A stretch of 64,000 nucleotides of DNA, from NCBI GenBank assembly GCA_019843655.1, contig JACDQD010000006.1, positions 1,612,001 to 1,676,000 of the forward strand. Direction: 5' to 3'. Made by a program: the position numbers and the translations under genes. Below, piece after piece: positions 35,915-62,720 of the stretch; positions within the stretch are counted from its first letter, which is position 1; every line of letters begins with the position of its first letter. The stretch comes from Lethocerus indicus. Its lineage: Eukaryota; Arthropoda; Insecta; Hemiptera; Belostomatidae. The notes below the pieces were generated by a model that did no database searches, was not told the DNA's origin, and saw only the letters and a program-made list of their open reading frames with translations.

Positions 35915-36166
35915 TGTTTCATAGCTTTTGCGTTTTCCCTCATCTGGGCTGTACACAAAAAGAAAAATTCTCGGTCATCCTCCTTGAAAATCGTCAGGCG
36001 ACATCCGGTGATTTATTTTATTCATCAAAAACGTGAAATGTAATTACAGCGTTATCGATAAAGTATTGCTCATAAACAGATACCTATTATTGAGTAGGTA
36101 ATATTATGGTTGTGGTTTCGTGTTGTTACGAAGAATTTTCAATTTTCAACGTCCCAAATCTTATCT
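35915..36166. repeat. host repeat unit left of a nested MITE
   Basis: TTTTGCGTTTTCCCTC, CATCCGGTGATTTATTTTAT, AATTACAGCGTTATCG and TTGAGTAGGTAATATTATGG recur at 36373-36546. Its end (TTCAACGTCCCAAATC) recurs at 39808-39867. Confidence 0.8.
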
Positions 36167-36372
36167 ATCGGGTCCGGCAACTAAGTCGTTGCGGGTTTCG
36201 TCGCTTGGTGGAGACGGCGTTATTTGTTATTTTTACGCGTGTTTACATCTTCAAACCTCTGTAGAATATTCTGAAATGTCTATTACGTTCCCCAACTGTT
36301 CGGCGTGCCTACCGTAAAAATGCACACAACCGAAGGTGAGAAGAATCCGCAATTATTTAGTTGCCAACCCAA
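36167..36372. mobile_element. mariner-type MITE, GGCAACTAAGT family, nested in a host repeat
   Basis: Ends CGGGTCCGGCAACTAAGTCG and TTATTTAGTTGCCAACCC. It is flanked on both sides by related copies of a larger repeat (35915-36166 and 36373-36546). Confidence 0.8.
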
Positions 36373-36546
36373 TATTTTTAGCTATGATTCACGGCTTTTG
36401 CGTTTTTCCTCGTCATCCGGTGATTTATTTTATTTATCGTAAACGTGAATTGTAATTACAGCGTTATCGGTAAACTGTTGCTCATAGACAGATACCTTTT
36501 ATTGAGTAGGTAATATTATGGTTTTGGTTTCGTGTTGTTTCCAAAT
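36373..36546. repeat. host repeat unit right of a nested MITE
   Basis: Second, shorter copy of the 35915-36166 unit in the same orientation, lacking about 50 bp. Confidence 0.8.
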
Positions 36547-39500
36547 AATTTTCAATTTTCAACGCGTCCCAAATCGTTATTTACACTTTTCTTCGATTTC
36601 GTCTTTCAGTTCATACACTTATATAGGCGTTTCTTTAAAAAAAATATCTGAATTCAATGGTAGTGAAAAGTTTAGAAAAAATGCTTCATACGATTAAAGT
36701 TTTATTTAGATGCACTGAGCCTATAATTGGAAACTTCTGTATTGGTGTTCTTGTGTTTAATTATGGACAATAAGAACACATGAAAACATATTCAATTTCA
36801 TAATTCCTCAAGGACCTCTGACACAATATAAAGGGCTGTCTTTTGGCTTGGTTTTTTTCGGTATATTCTCTGGTCGGCATCAGTGAATATACCGACACAA
36901 CAGTGTGATCGGGAAGCTAAATTAATAAGTAAATCCGATAATTGAACTTGTTCTATTTAGTTCTGTCGTCCTCCTCTTCCGGCGTAGTCCTCCATTTAGT
37001 TTGTTTGCTTTGTTCGTTTCGTTTTGTTGTTTGTCTCGGGGGTCGTCATGACTGAACATTGTTTGTACGATTGGTGCGAAAAACTGACCTTGAGCCCGGG
37101 TCAGTGGCTGGCCAGTGGCCGACGGTGAAAACGTCTTATCGGAATTGAAACACGACCTGAGATAAATCAGAAAATGGCCGTCGCCCACCGGAGAATTGAA
37201 CACATTTATGCCCTTCTATTCCGTTGAATATGATATTTGTTAGACACGCAGGCTTAACTTCTTATAAATCGTTAATTTCCGACACACAACGGTTTCTGTC
37301 AATTTTAGAAATTTCAATTTACTCGCGCCCTCCACCAGTGGGACCCACTCGACAACGGGGGTGTATATTTTACTAACTTTTACTAAGTAATATTATGTTA
37401 ATACAGTGACTTCAGAGGCTTTGAATCGCCACCCTCGAGCCTGCCATTTTCCCCTGAAATAAGTAAAAATAAGGAATACATTTTTGCTTCAGGTTCTAGG
37501 GAAAAAATGATCCGATTCATTTTCTTATAGGACATCAAAAATCGGCCTTCTGACGTCAGGATAGCTTTTTGCCGAAGACGTTTATCCTTAAAGAACCGGC
37601 TATTCTTGGGAGGTTTTCCTCCAGCTAGGTTTCCCTAACGAAGATTCGCCGTGGGGAAGACAACGGCGAGAATTAGCCCAAGATGGAGAATACTGAATTG
37701 GCTAAGAACAGAAAGAACCCGGAGCGTATTGGGGAAGAGGGAGCGGACCAAAAAGGGAATGAACCTTGAGCGCCAATCCACAGAATTTTCCCGTCTCCTC
37801 GTGTGCGAGACCGTAAATTGAAACCGGTCCCTGTGTTCCTTCCACCGTTTAAATGGGGGCGGTACCCGGCCTAGTCCTGTGGCGCCCCACTACCACCGAA
37901 CCGCCGGCTGTACCCTTCGGCAGGCGAGGCCGCAGTCTACCAAGACTCCGATTCGCGTCTACACCTCTTCTACATACGCAGGTCGCCTCAATAATATTTC
38001 GGTTCTTTTTCGCCCGAAGAGAGGAGCGCCATGGAGCCCGACCACAGACCTTCTTCTTCGGAGGAGGAGGAGGAGGAGTGCAGCGAAGAGACCACTCGGC
38101 ATTGCCCTTGGCCAGACATTCCCTGCCGGATTCGCCCCGTCGATCAACCCGTACGACTTCAGTATCACAGCTGTTCATACTGTTAAGCCCATTTCCTCTC
38201 GATCAAATTATATAATTTCGGAAAATTTCGGGTTCAAAACTTCGAGGTCGTAAACCGCGGTACACTCTCGTTAGTATTACGGCCGCCAGAGTTCGTCCCT
38301 GAAGACCCCCAAATTTTCGACTACAAATATATGTCCCCAGTGACAATAATTATTAATATAATTGATAATCGGAATTCGATTTAACTTTCCCGATTACCAA
38401 CTGTATACAAACCGATTGTCCATCCCGTATATATATATTTAAATAAAGTATTCCGAGCAAAGTCACCGGTGACTGGGACTTGGGCGGGTTCGAATTCCGG
38501 TGGCGGATCAAACGATCTTTCATTAGGAAGTTTTGTTTTATTTTATTGTCTCTAGGCATTGACACGGTCTTCTAATACAACATAGCCTTAATATTCGAGA
38601 ATCCGGGAAATGTTCAAATAATATCGGGCCCGAATTGAATATTCGTGTAGAGGACTGACACGGTTTATTATCAAAACTGTAAAAATGCAGTAAAATTTTC
38701 AGGCGTCTATTTCTACAGTCAGTAGTATGAAAGGTTTGGACCGTAGGGTTAGTAATTCTCGAGTGGAATTCACTGTATCTTGTGAGATGATATCGCGGAG
38801 AAATGGGACTTTTAAGATCTGTTATTTTTCTCAATATTTTCATTCATCCTGGACTCTTTGACCGAACCCTGCAGTCCTACTGTACGTTCGTATTTGAAAT
38901 ATTCAGTGGTACAGTGAACCTGCGCCCAGAGACGTCGGCTGAGGTTCGGCAATAAAGAACAGAGAGAGAGAGAGAGAGAGAGAGGGAGAAAGAAAAAAAA
39001 ATTGCGTGGTCGCGAAATGACGTAAGCCAATACTGTGAATAATAATAAGAGCGGGGTCAGAGACGACATAATAGAGAGAGAGAGAGGGGACAGGAAAAGC
39101 GCTGATGAAGCTGTTTTTTAAGCTTGCACAGTCGAAGCCACATCCAGAGCTCCTCCTCCTCCTCCTCCTCCTTAGGCCTTAGGTTCTGAGTCACAACCGT
39201 TTTTGTTTGGTCACAATTCACCCCTACCTCATAAATAAGACCATAATTCGCTTCATATTATATATCCTTGGCATTAGCGAGATTTGAGGGCCAATCGATA
39301 GGCGAACTTCGAAACTTTTCGAGCCTGAGAAAGTTTCGAAACGTTGAGACAGCCGAGGTTTTCAGGAGGACGGCCCTTGAAATTTGGATACCCGCGTAAC
39401 CCATCAGTAAATACGTTTTTTGTGCAATAAATTTTATTATGAACGAAATGTTGACCTTTCTAAAAAAATACCAGCCGATGATAATAATAACAGACATATT

Positions 39501-39807
39501 TTATAGAGGGGTCGGGTTGACCGAGATTATTGCAAATCAAATTTACGGTAGGTATAAAATATACGGATAGTGGAGTTGTGCGCTTACAGAAATATTGTTG
39601 AAACTTATTATAAGTGTAATGCAGTTGTTGTTTTCATTCTTGTACCAGTTGTTAATAATCGTTTCGAAAGAGGCGCGTACGTGAGAAGGAATAATGAAGC
39701 ACCAAGAGCGGTGTGTTACCACGAATCAGTTTCAAGCCATTAACCACTATCCAGTAACAAATCTATCGATCCGACAATCGATATTCTCTAATTTTTTGCT
39801 CTAGTTT
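36547..39807. other. no gene seen
   Basis: GC-rich mirrored frames at 37849-38253 and GA/CTC microsatellites at 38960-39172. No transposon ends recognised. Confidence 0.4.
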
Positions 39808-39867
39808 TTAGTTTCGTGTTGTTTCCGAAGAATTTTCAACAATTTTCAACGTCCCAAATCGTTGCTA
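39808..39867. repeat. third partial copy of the host repeat, again followed by the MITE
   Basis: TAGTTTCGTGTTGTTTCCGA and AACGTCCCAAATCGTTGCTA lead into the TIR at the same junction as at 36166. Confidence 0.78.
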
Positions 39868-39971
39868 TCGGGTCCGGCAACTAAGTCATTGCGGATTTCG
39901 TCGCCGGACGTAGACGGCGTTATTTGTATTTTTTTGAGAAGAATCCGCAATTATTTAGTTGCCAACCCAAT
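39868..39971. mobile_element. mariner-type MITE, GGCAACTAAGT family, internally deleted
   Basis: About 100 bp. Both TIRs are intact, but the GTTTACATC to GTGAG interior is missing. It is preceded by the same host repeat as the 36167 copy. Confidence 0.78.
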
Positions 39972-40724
39972 ATATACCGGAAAATATAACGCTCGAGCGA
40001 TATTTTCGTGAAAATAATTCATCGATACGAACCTCGACACTCAGGTCTGGTTTGAAATATAGATATGACGCTCCGCAACCTCTCAGGAGATCGAATTGAA
40101 AACTACGGACATTTCATAACCGGTACGGAGAAATCTCCCCCATTAGCAGTAGCGGCCGCAAGTAGGACCGAACTGAAATATTATTACCTCGTTTTACGGG
40201 GTAGAAAAACTGTCGTAAAACTGAAGAAAGAGACAAACAAACAAATACTGGGGAACGACGTGGTAAAATTCCCTCTTGTTTCTCAGTTTTTTTATATATA
40301 TGTCTCTCTCTCTGTCTCTCCCGTTGTTTCTCTTTTCTGAAGTGAAAAGGAACTGGACTTTTAACAACCCGTGTAAAGAGGAGTAGGGGACGCGGACGGA
40401 CGGGACGGGCCCGTCGGCGGGGAATTTTTTCTTTGCCCCCTCCCGGGGCTGTAGCGAGAGGTTGGTGACCCTGTCTCTATGGCAACACGGGCCCGCCCTC
40501 CAGGCCCGTGGGAAATTCAAGCCCGTCACGTTGTCAGCACTGTTGGGCCCGGTCCTGCCCAGATGCTTAGGGCCCATCATTAAATCCTGGATGGAGCTGG
40601 AGCCTCTCGTAAAAATCGGGGAACACCGGCGGTAACGGCTTTGCCCGGAAACAATCGATAATTATAAATAACAGAAAGGAAATTTCTATAAATATTTTCA
40701 TTACGCTAATTCTACTCGGTTGTC

Positions 40725-41425
40725 CGGAAAGTTGGCGCCGATTTTCGATAGGTGGTATTATTAGGACAGGTCTGAATATATCGGAATGATTGAAAACGGA
40801 TGAAACGCGTACATATTCTAAAAGTCGTAGATATTTGGAAAAATGTCCGGTTGCGATACGTTAATTTTTCTCGGTTTTATACGCCTTAGAATTACGGTGG
40901 GGAACAAATAGCGTTATAGGCATTCAACGCACAAGCGGCAAACAAGATATGTTGTAGCTGTTTATGGCGAAGGTGCTGTAGCCGAAGAAGAAGGTTTACT
41001 CGGTTTAAAGCCGTAGATTTCGATCTGGAAGAGAAAAATCTGCCGGATCGCAGATTTCCATTCGCGACTCGCTTTACAAACGCAACGAGGAGACACCGTT
41101 TCCGAAGTAATTTTATGACGGGGGATGAAAAATGGATAATTTTTAAAAACGTCGAGCCTAAAAGGTCTCGGGGGGAAAGCGCGACGGAAACACCTTTAAC
41201 CACCCCGAAAGCCGGTCTTCCTCCGAAGAAGGTAATGAATGCTCTCTGGGTCCGGCGGGATTGGAAAAGGATCCTCTCTATTATGAGCTTTTACCAAAAG
41301 TATCGCACCCGATTAGATGAATTGAAGACAGCGATCGAACAAAAACGTCCACAATTAGGGAATCGGAAGGGCGTCTGGGGGGGGGGCGATTAGGGAAAAT
41401 CGGCAAGAACTTTCCGGACAACCCA
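40725..41425 (+). mobile_element. internally deleted mariner with CGGTTGTCCGGAAAGTT ends
   Basis: Left GGTTGTCCGGAAAGTT and right AACTTTCCGGACAACC frame about 700 bp, with transposase relics on +. Confidence 0.8.
40900..41390 (+). pseudogene. mariner transposase relic with TGDEKW catalytic motif
   Basis: Frame-shifted pieces include KAVDFDLEEKNLPDR and then, from 41115, MTGDEKWIIFKNVEPKRSRG, PLTTPKAGLPPKKVM, TAIEQKRPQLGNRKGVW. The TGDEKW Asp is the first catalytic residue of mellifera-type mariners. The last Asp (HDNARPH) region is missing and frames are broken. Confidence 0.85.
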
Positions 41426-42150
41426 TTTTACAATGGAAGGGAAGCGGCGATATTTATCGATAAATATCAGTAAAACTTTTAACTACCGATTATAGAGCTA
41501 TCGAACTATCGATAATTGAGCTTTGAATCGAGGGCGTATATGAAAAAAAAATTATTTCCCGACAATGAAATTAGTGCGGTCGTCTACATTTTGTAAAGAT
41601 GGCCACTCTCTGGTGCTACAGAAGTTGGCTGACGCGGAGGCTTTCGTCTGGTTTTATTCCGACAAAACAGCGTATATTCCATTGTCAAATAACTGTGACC
41701 TGTACCGGGGGAAAATCCTTTCCGAATTCTTTTCCAGCTGGAAATCGATGACTTGTGACCGACTGACGTACAGATTACATTTCAATCGCGACCGTCGGCC
41801 TCTCCTTCTTGAGAAGCGCTTACTCAAGTCCGCTGATAGACGATTTTAAGCGGCCGCTCGCCGTATGTTGTACACGTCTTTAAATAACAATCGTGAACGA
41901 GCCAACTTCACGGGACTTGGAAGGGAAGTCGTTCCGAATATAACCAGCCCCTTCGGCCCCACACTGTATGGAGACAGCGAATTCATTTTAACCATTACAC
42001 TATTTAGATTTATAATGAAAATGAATAATCTCCCCATTTCTATACAGTCTATCTATCTCCAAGATGGACAGTAGAAAGGTAGAAATTGAATCCTCGAACC
42101 TCTATTGTTGATGAACAGTCTCCTAACAATCCTTCGATACAGTCTATATA
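41426..42150. other. region upstream of the sim bHLH exon, no exon recognised
   Basis: ATCGATA-type palindromes at 41457-41515 (TTATCGATAAAT, ACTATCGATAATT) lie about 1.1 kb before coding exon 1. A frame at 41565-41849 is not recognised. Confidence 0.35.
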
Positions 42151-42371
42151 TTAGGGGTAACCAAAAGTAATCGACATTTTGACAAAGGAATTCGTTTTAT
42201 TTCGCTAAAAAAGAAACTTTAATTATTAATCTACTATATATATATTCACCGATATTATCGACAACTCTCCGCCGCCACTTTTCCGTCAAATTTTCGATTC
42301 CCCCTCCTGAGGAACTCCTCAAGACCACAAGACATCTTATCAAATTGTCGATTACTTTTGGGCACACCTAA
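42151..42371. mobile_element. mariner-type MITE, AAAAGTAATCGACA family, 200 bp upstream of sim coding exon 1
   Basis: TTAGGGGTAACCAAAAGTAA to ATTACTTTTGGGCACACCTA, followed by a TATATA run. It is close to the bHLH exon acceptor. Confidence 0.8.
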
Positions 42372-42526
42372 TATATATATATATATATCACAGTTATCGG
42401 ATCCTGAGTTCGCTCAATTGGACAGCCTAATCGAATCTTTACAAGTCCCTAAAGTCTATAATTTGTAACGATATATTCTGTTTCCCACCGTCACTTTTTT
42501 CACTTGTACCGGGCTTAGCCGAATGA

Positions 42527-57339
<14,813 letters not shown>

Positions 57340-59693
57340 CTCTACACTTTATCTCCTACTCACCCACGCAGAGTAACGGCTTCTGTCCTTACTTCGAAGT
57401 ACTAGAAATGTCGAGGATATGACGCCGCGAGTTTGCTAGAAATCGAAACTCTAGCCGGTCGCCACTCTACGAAGAGTGTGTCCTTCGATTGCCCTTTGTT
57501 TCCGCTAATCGGATTAATGACGGCTGAAATCTCGAAACGAGTCCCGGGATAGATAACCGATATTTTCTCCGAAAGAAACGAAATAATTTCCGCTTTAAAT
57601 TCGAAACCTCATCTTCCCGTATGTCGGCAAAGAAACGTTATCTTTCATTTACCGGTAATAAAGGTACGAACCGACCATAGAACAGGCGTTCCTTTATTAA
57701 TATAGCGATGTGGGATTTGGCTCGCTATATTATTAAAGGGACACTACTGAGGACGGCGAAAAGCCGAAACACAGATTCCGAATGGATAAGCTTCCCTGGA
57801 AATTGCTTGGACGGGCCGAATAGAAATATCTTGGCAAAAGGAAGACTAAAAATTAGTTCAGTCTTTACAATGACGACATTTTAAGTAAGATCTTAACTCC
57901 CTCCTTCTTTTTGAAAATATATTCGGTTATAATTTAATCAAATAACCGTTAGGCCATTTTAATTTTATCTAGGCCAAGAAGACTACGGATGTTTAAAAAC
58001 ACAATATGTCTATAAATAGACGAGAAAATTAATTCGTTCAGAAAATTAAACATTTGCGACAACTCGTTTTACACTCCGATCACATTATCAAAAGGCGAAT
58101 AGAGCCGATCCGCTTCGAAGGAAAATGTAAATATTTTGTGATACATTTATGAAAAAAAAAATTGAGTACCAATTAATTTTTAGAAACCAGAATTATGAGT
58201 CTTGTGAAACGTTTATTTCGCATTCCGCGTAAACGATTTTCCGACGAAGAGAATTTGATTCCCGTTACACGGGACGCGGCAATGTTTTGTACAGTTTTGT
58301 ACAGTCATAATAATAATAATAAAAATAACGATAATTATAAATTTAATGAAAATAAATAATTGGACGCTCGCGGCGGTAATAAAAATAAAACTTAATAAAT
58401 AAATGTGTTATCGAGATTCGAACCTCTTCAACGTAACACAGGGAACTTTGTACAGGCCTTAAGTGTATTATATTATACATATAAATAAATAAATATATAT
58501 ATATATAAAACATAATTTTAACAAATTATATTGATTATCGATATGCCCGACAATAAATTTATTGGTCTTTTACAATATTTGAACGGTCAGTACGACGATT
58601 AAGTCCCTTTTTTTTAGTTATTTTCTTTATTCCAAGCGCAGACCATTTTTTCAATTCCAGTAAACCTATTGAGATGGAATTTATTTATTATTCAAATTAC
58701 AATAACACGACATTACCCCCGATGTTCATATTCTTGTTTTAAACATATCAGTAGTCTAAACTGTAAATCCTTCCGCCTACAGACTTTAGTACAATAATAT
58801 TATACAGTTTATTTATTTCAGAATGAGGAAAAAACTTACAAACAAAGCGGCTTTGTCGTCGTCGTACCGATCGGTCTGTAGCATAGTCTGTAACATTTAA
58901 GTGAAAATTGCATTTTAGAAAAATTTACAAAAAAAAAAAGAAACGAAAACTGTAACATATTGATATCGATTTGGAGAGAAAATAAGAAAAGAAAAAAGAC
59001 CAAAAAATATTTACACGGTATAATTCCCAGTCGAGTATTTGTGATAAATAAATGATAAAAAGCGAGCGAGTGTAAGAGCCAAACTCACTTCTAAGTGTTA
59101 ATTCCAAGTGTACATAAAATTACACAATACGTATATACATATTTTATATTCAATGTCTTCCATGATGATTAATAAACAAACGGTAAATAAATAAGAGAGT
59201 GAAATGAATTTGTGAAACGTTTTTGCATTTTGGAAAAACTAAAAATTTGCGAGTGATTTATTTAAAAAATTAAGAAAATTGAAAACAAAAACGTTGTAAA
59301 CTATAATAATATATTGTACTTGTATATAAATTGTAATATACCTTATTTTTGTGTCAGAAGAGAATGAAGTTATTACGAATTGTGGTTTCTTATTTATTAT
59401 TGTATTTCTACCCGAACCCCGAAAGATTATGTTTAAAATATGACGGTTTATAGAATGCGATCTTTTAAGATTAAATAAACAAAAAAAAACTTAAAATACA
59501 GGTAGACATTTGGGCACAATGCTGACAGGATGCTTCGTCCGATGTTTCACACGAAGTAGTACGATAACGTACATACTTAAATGCAGTATTATGGCCAATT
59601 GCTGAACATTTATTTTGGAGTATATAATAATAGAGTACATGAAATCCTTGAACGATCCAGTTGCAGACAGTGCAACATAATGATTTTTCTTAG
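57340..59693. other. sim 3' UTR and AT-rich downstream flank
   Basis: No coding frame. AATAAA-type signals occur near 57656, 58345, 58388, 58483 and 59470, so the polyadenylation site cannot be chosen. A hammerhead-like relic lies at 57743-57780. The rest is AT-rich with short TAA/TAAT runs. Confidence 0.5.
57743..57780 (+). repeat. hammerhead-like relic in sim 3' region
   Basis: CTACTGAGGACGGCGAAAAG then CCGAAAC. Core and stem II are fine; the cleavage-site side is lost. If the sim 3' UTR is long, the motif would be in the mRNA. Confidence 0.4.
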
Positions 59694-59707
59694 GTTTGTG
59701 GTGTTTT

Positions 59708-59744
59708 GCCAGATCGGTTTCGGCCGCTCGCCATCTTCAGTAGC
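59708..59744 (-). ncRNA. hammerhead-ribozyme-like motif
   Basis: Minus strand core CTGAAGA, stem II GGC/GCC, GAAA present. Helix III is CCGATC instead of CCGGTC, which weakens the palindrome. Confidence 0.55.
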
Positions 59745-59899
59745 GGTGTCAGTCACTGTCGGCACTTTAGGGGGGGGGGGGGCGTCCTCACTGCACTGTC
59801 ACTGTCGCTTGTACTCTGGTGTTTGTCATGTGTATGTATTTGAGGGATGTGTGTGTCTTATTTGTGTTGAGGGGGGGGATGGAATTTTGTTAATCGGCT

Positions 59900-60055
59900 T
59901 AAGTCTATGTCGTATTTATCTTTTCATTTGTAATGTTGTTTTGTTTGTTCTTGAAAATCTCCGTACTCTCCATTACATCCATCTCTTTCTTCCCTTTCTT
60001 GCCTGGATGTATTAATTTTAAGGATTTGTCGATGCCCGTTGTCTCGTGTCCGGAG
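59900..60055 (-). pseudogene. relic of a Penelope-like GIY-YIG protein C-terminal tail
   Basis: The minus strand reads HSGHETTGIDKSLKLIHPGK, then KGKKEMDVMESTEIFKNKQ, NNITNEK and a stop, better preserved than the copy at 49024-49146. It fits the C-terminal tail of Penelope-like proteins. Confidence 0.55.
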
Positions 60056-60071
60056 TGTATAATGCGATTAT

Positions 60072-60077
60072 ACACGC

Positions 60078-60131
<54 letters not shown>

Positions 60132-60147
60132 GTATATATACACGCGA
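60072..60147. repeat. (TA)n microsatellite inside hammerhead copy 12
   Basis: A long TA run bounded by TACACGCG and CACGCG, so the whole block is palindromic. Confidence 0.93.
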
Positions 60148-60236
60148 CAAACAGACAACCACCACAGTACAAGTGACAGTGACAGTGCAGTGAGGATGCC
60201 CGAAAAGCATCCAAAGTGCCGACAGTGACTAACACC

Positions 60237-60273
60237 GCTACTGAAGATGGCGAGCAGCCGAAATAGGTCTAGC
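60237..60273 (+). ncRNA. hammerhead-ribozyme-like motif
   Basis: GCTA, CTGAAGA, T, GGC-GAGCA-GCC, GAAA, TAGGTC, TAGC. Helix I is perfect and helix III altered. Confidence 0.55.
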
Positions 60274-60327
60274 GTTTTCTACCGAAAACCTACGAAATTC
60301 CAACCCCTCGCAGACCACAAAACAGGT

Positions 60328-61080
60328 ATGTTAAACTAATATTTTTTTTCATTTAGATCGTTTCAAACTAGTACAAATAAGAAGTACCTAGGGTAAAAGT
60401 GTCAGGTTATAAAAAGAGAGAGAATAACGGTGGTCCGCCGCCTCCTGGGTTAAGATTCTCCCCGTGGACCGAGCTCAGTGGCCGTGAGAGTTTTCGATTA
60501 TTCAGTAGGCCGGGTCTATAGTTATATAGACGCCGGCCTTTATACTAGGAATTGTGAGAAATAAACGCCACCACTGGCCTCTAATGGCGGGGGTGTTATA
60601 GGGCACGAGGCCTCGTTACCCTATGATTGACAACTGACCGCCTAATTCCCTCCCACGAGTGACTAACTGCTTTTTCATTTCATTCGGCCCTCCCCCTCCC
60701 CCCTTTCGCTTTTCTCCTTTCTTTTCATCGTTTGTCTCCGTCCCGTTCCCCCATTGTTTGTCCCGGCGCGTACGTATTGACCGTGCCACGTGTCCTCGTT
60801 AGAGGGCCCGGTACCATCCTCGTTATTATTGTCCCATTATCGGCCGTTTTTCCCCCCTTTCCCTACTCCCTTTTCTACTTCCATTATTATTTTCATCGTT
60901 ATTATTGGTTGTAATTGGTCCGCCGCGAACTGAAACCCCCACCCCCACCCCGTCCCTACATCCAGCCCTACAGGATCATCCCCCCCCAACCCCGGAGGCA
61001 TCGTGAGTCGTTAAGGAAGACGGTCGTTCATAATTGCACCGGTGTTTAGTCGAATTTCCCAAAAGATTTAAACAACCTAT
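60328..61080. other. no gene seen
   Basis: Pyrimidine-rich sequence with (CCCCCA)n-like stretches near 60940-60985, between the foldback and mariner elements. Confidence 0.4.
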
Positions 61081-61422
61081 TGGGTCGGCAACTAAGTAAT
61101 TGCGGACTTCACCAACAGATAAGCCGTAGATGGTTTCGAATGCGCCTATAAGATTCACCTTCTCCGCAATGCCCCAGTGTTGAACTGTGGCGATCCGGAT
61201 CACAATAATGGCCTTTATTCGGTCATCGTCGACCTCCACTGGACGTCAAGTGATGCATTTTAACACCTTTGCGAATTTTGATACCGAACGTTTCACAGAA
61301 AAGACCGAATGATAACGTATCGAAGAATCTTATCAGTGCAAAGATGTTGACGTACTTAAAAATATGTACAACGCCGCTTGTCGTGGTGAATTCCGCAATT
61401 ACTTAGTTGCCGACCCGATACA
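61081..61422 (-). mobile_element. mariner relic, GGCAACTAAGT family (340-bp class)
   Basis: TTGGGTCGGCAACTAAGTAA to TTACTTAGTTGCCGACCCG. The minus strand keeps VEVDDDRIKAII and IAEKVN, the same transposase segment as the 15283 copy. Confidence 0.8.
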
Positions 61423-61437
61423 TTATTATTTCGTATT

Positions 61438-61462
61438 TGGGGTTAATTTTGGGACACCCCCA
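61438..61462. mobile_element. solo end of the GTGTCCCAAAATTAACG family
   Basis: GGTTAATTTTGGGACACCCC only, 16 bp beyond the mariner copy ending at 61422. Confidence 0.55.
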
Positions 61463-62700
61463 TATAATCGTGTGTAAGGTACTAATAATTATAGCCGTCG
61501 TAGATTTGAATGTGTTCCGAACTATTTCAGTTTTATTCTGTCCATTCCACTCAAATTTCCGCATATTTTCCTGTCTAATATACTATCGTGAGCGACATCA
61601 TTGCACATTTACAATAGTCAACGGTTTCTAGGGAAGACGAGATTTGAAAAGCGGACGTAGGCGAAGGTTTGGCCTTCGTAAAAAAAAAAAAAAGTTAAAT
61701 ATAATAACTGCGGGCCGGAATATTTCGCTCTAAACCTGGCCACAAAGGTGGTAAACGTTCTTCTATAGGGTCAGCTATCATTATCGTCTTCAGACGATGG
61801 AATCTGTTGTTCAATATCGGCAATAAGGACGAGGGGCCGTGCAGCATCTTCCTCCGTTCCTGTTCGGTTTGGATGTTCGGCCGAAGAGGAAATCCCCGGG
61901 ATTAGCGGACTGGAGGACGAGATGGGAAAGAGAGAGAGAGAGGCGAAAAGACAATAGGAAAAGGAAAACGTGCGGACAAATTGATGCGGGGGTTGGCGTG
62001 CGGACGCCGGGGGTGACAAAAGGGAGGACGACTCCCTTTGTCCCTTCTAATTGTTTTACTGGTACAAGGGAGGGTACAGCCCTCGGGGGCCAGTGAACAA
62101 AACCGACTTTTAATTTCTCCGTTTATCGCTTCGCCAATTCGGAACCGCTAACGAGTTCCCTCTCAGTAGCACGGTGGGGAATTTGGCCTTAGGATCCTTC
62201 GTCTAATAAGAGCGAGAAAAATACGAGAATTAAAAGTGAAATGTATTGTATTATTGTTACAAACAAGTCGGGCGACGACCAACTAATGAAGACTGCTGAT
62301 GGCCAGAAGAGTGACCGTGCCGACGAAACGAAGGTCTGACGCTCGGCCAATAATTTTATACAATTTACAGATTTCAGTAATTTCTGTCCAGTGTAAATGT
62401 CCAGGTCGGGAATGCCAAATCGGAAATCCTGGAAAGTATCAGTTTTCAGCCCCAGACATTCTCCGAACAAAAACTTAGTCCACTTCTCAAGACCAAACGA
62501 AGGTCTGAAAGTTGATCGAGCGATAGGTTCACATTTTCTCGCAAAAAGGTCAAAACCTATAACAGAAAATAAACGAATTTCCGTTTTTTTTTTTGCTATC
62601 GGGTTCTTCCCGGATTACTTTGTACGTATAAAAGTATATAAACGTGTATATGTATATTTGTAAAATGTATAAAATTCCAAACGTTGGCCGCACTGTGAGG
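61463..62700. other. no gene seen; upstream of Caf1-105
   Basis: Frames at 61771-62096 mirror each other. An A run lies at 61680-61694. Nothing resembles an exon. Confidence 0.4.
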
Positions 62701-62710
62701 CCGGTTCTTG

Positions 62711-62720
62711 TTTGGCGCCA
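62711..62720 (+). promoter_or_regulatory. E2F/DP-like site upstream of Caf1-105
   Basis: TTTGGCGCCA matches the E2F consensus TTTSGCGC about 206 bp upstream of the Caf1-105 ATG. S-phase genes, CAF-1 subunits among them, are commonly E2F targets. This is a motif match only. Confidence 0.45.

Larger units (their letters stand above)
59694..60327. mobile_element. foldback hammerhead repeat (copy 12) with Penelope-like relic
   Basis: About 634 bp downstream of sim. It holds a reverse motif (59708-59744), an internal relic, a (TA)n run (60079-60130), a forward motif (60237-60273) and the right arm TTCCAACCCCTCGCAGACC. With copy 11 it is the longest member. Confidence 0.75.

Noticed and set aside
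37849..38253. Frames of 109-124 codons on both strands
   Set aside because: Mirror frames through a GGA/TCC repeat, no family resemblance.
41565..41849. 94-codon frame just upstream of the sim bHLH exon
   Set aside because: No recognisable domain and no splice donor joining to 42578 in a sensible frame; could be chance.
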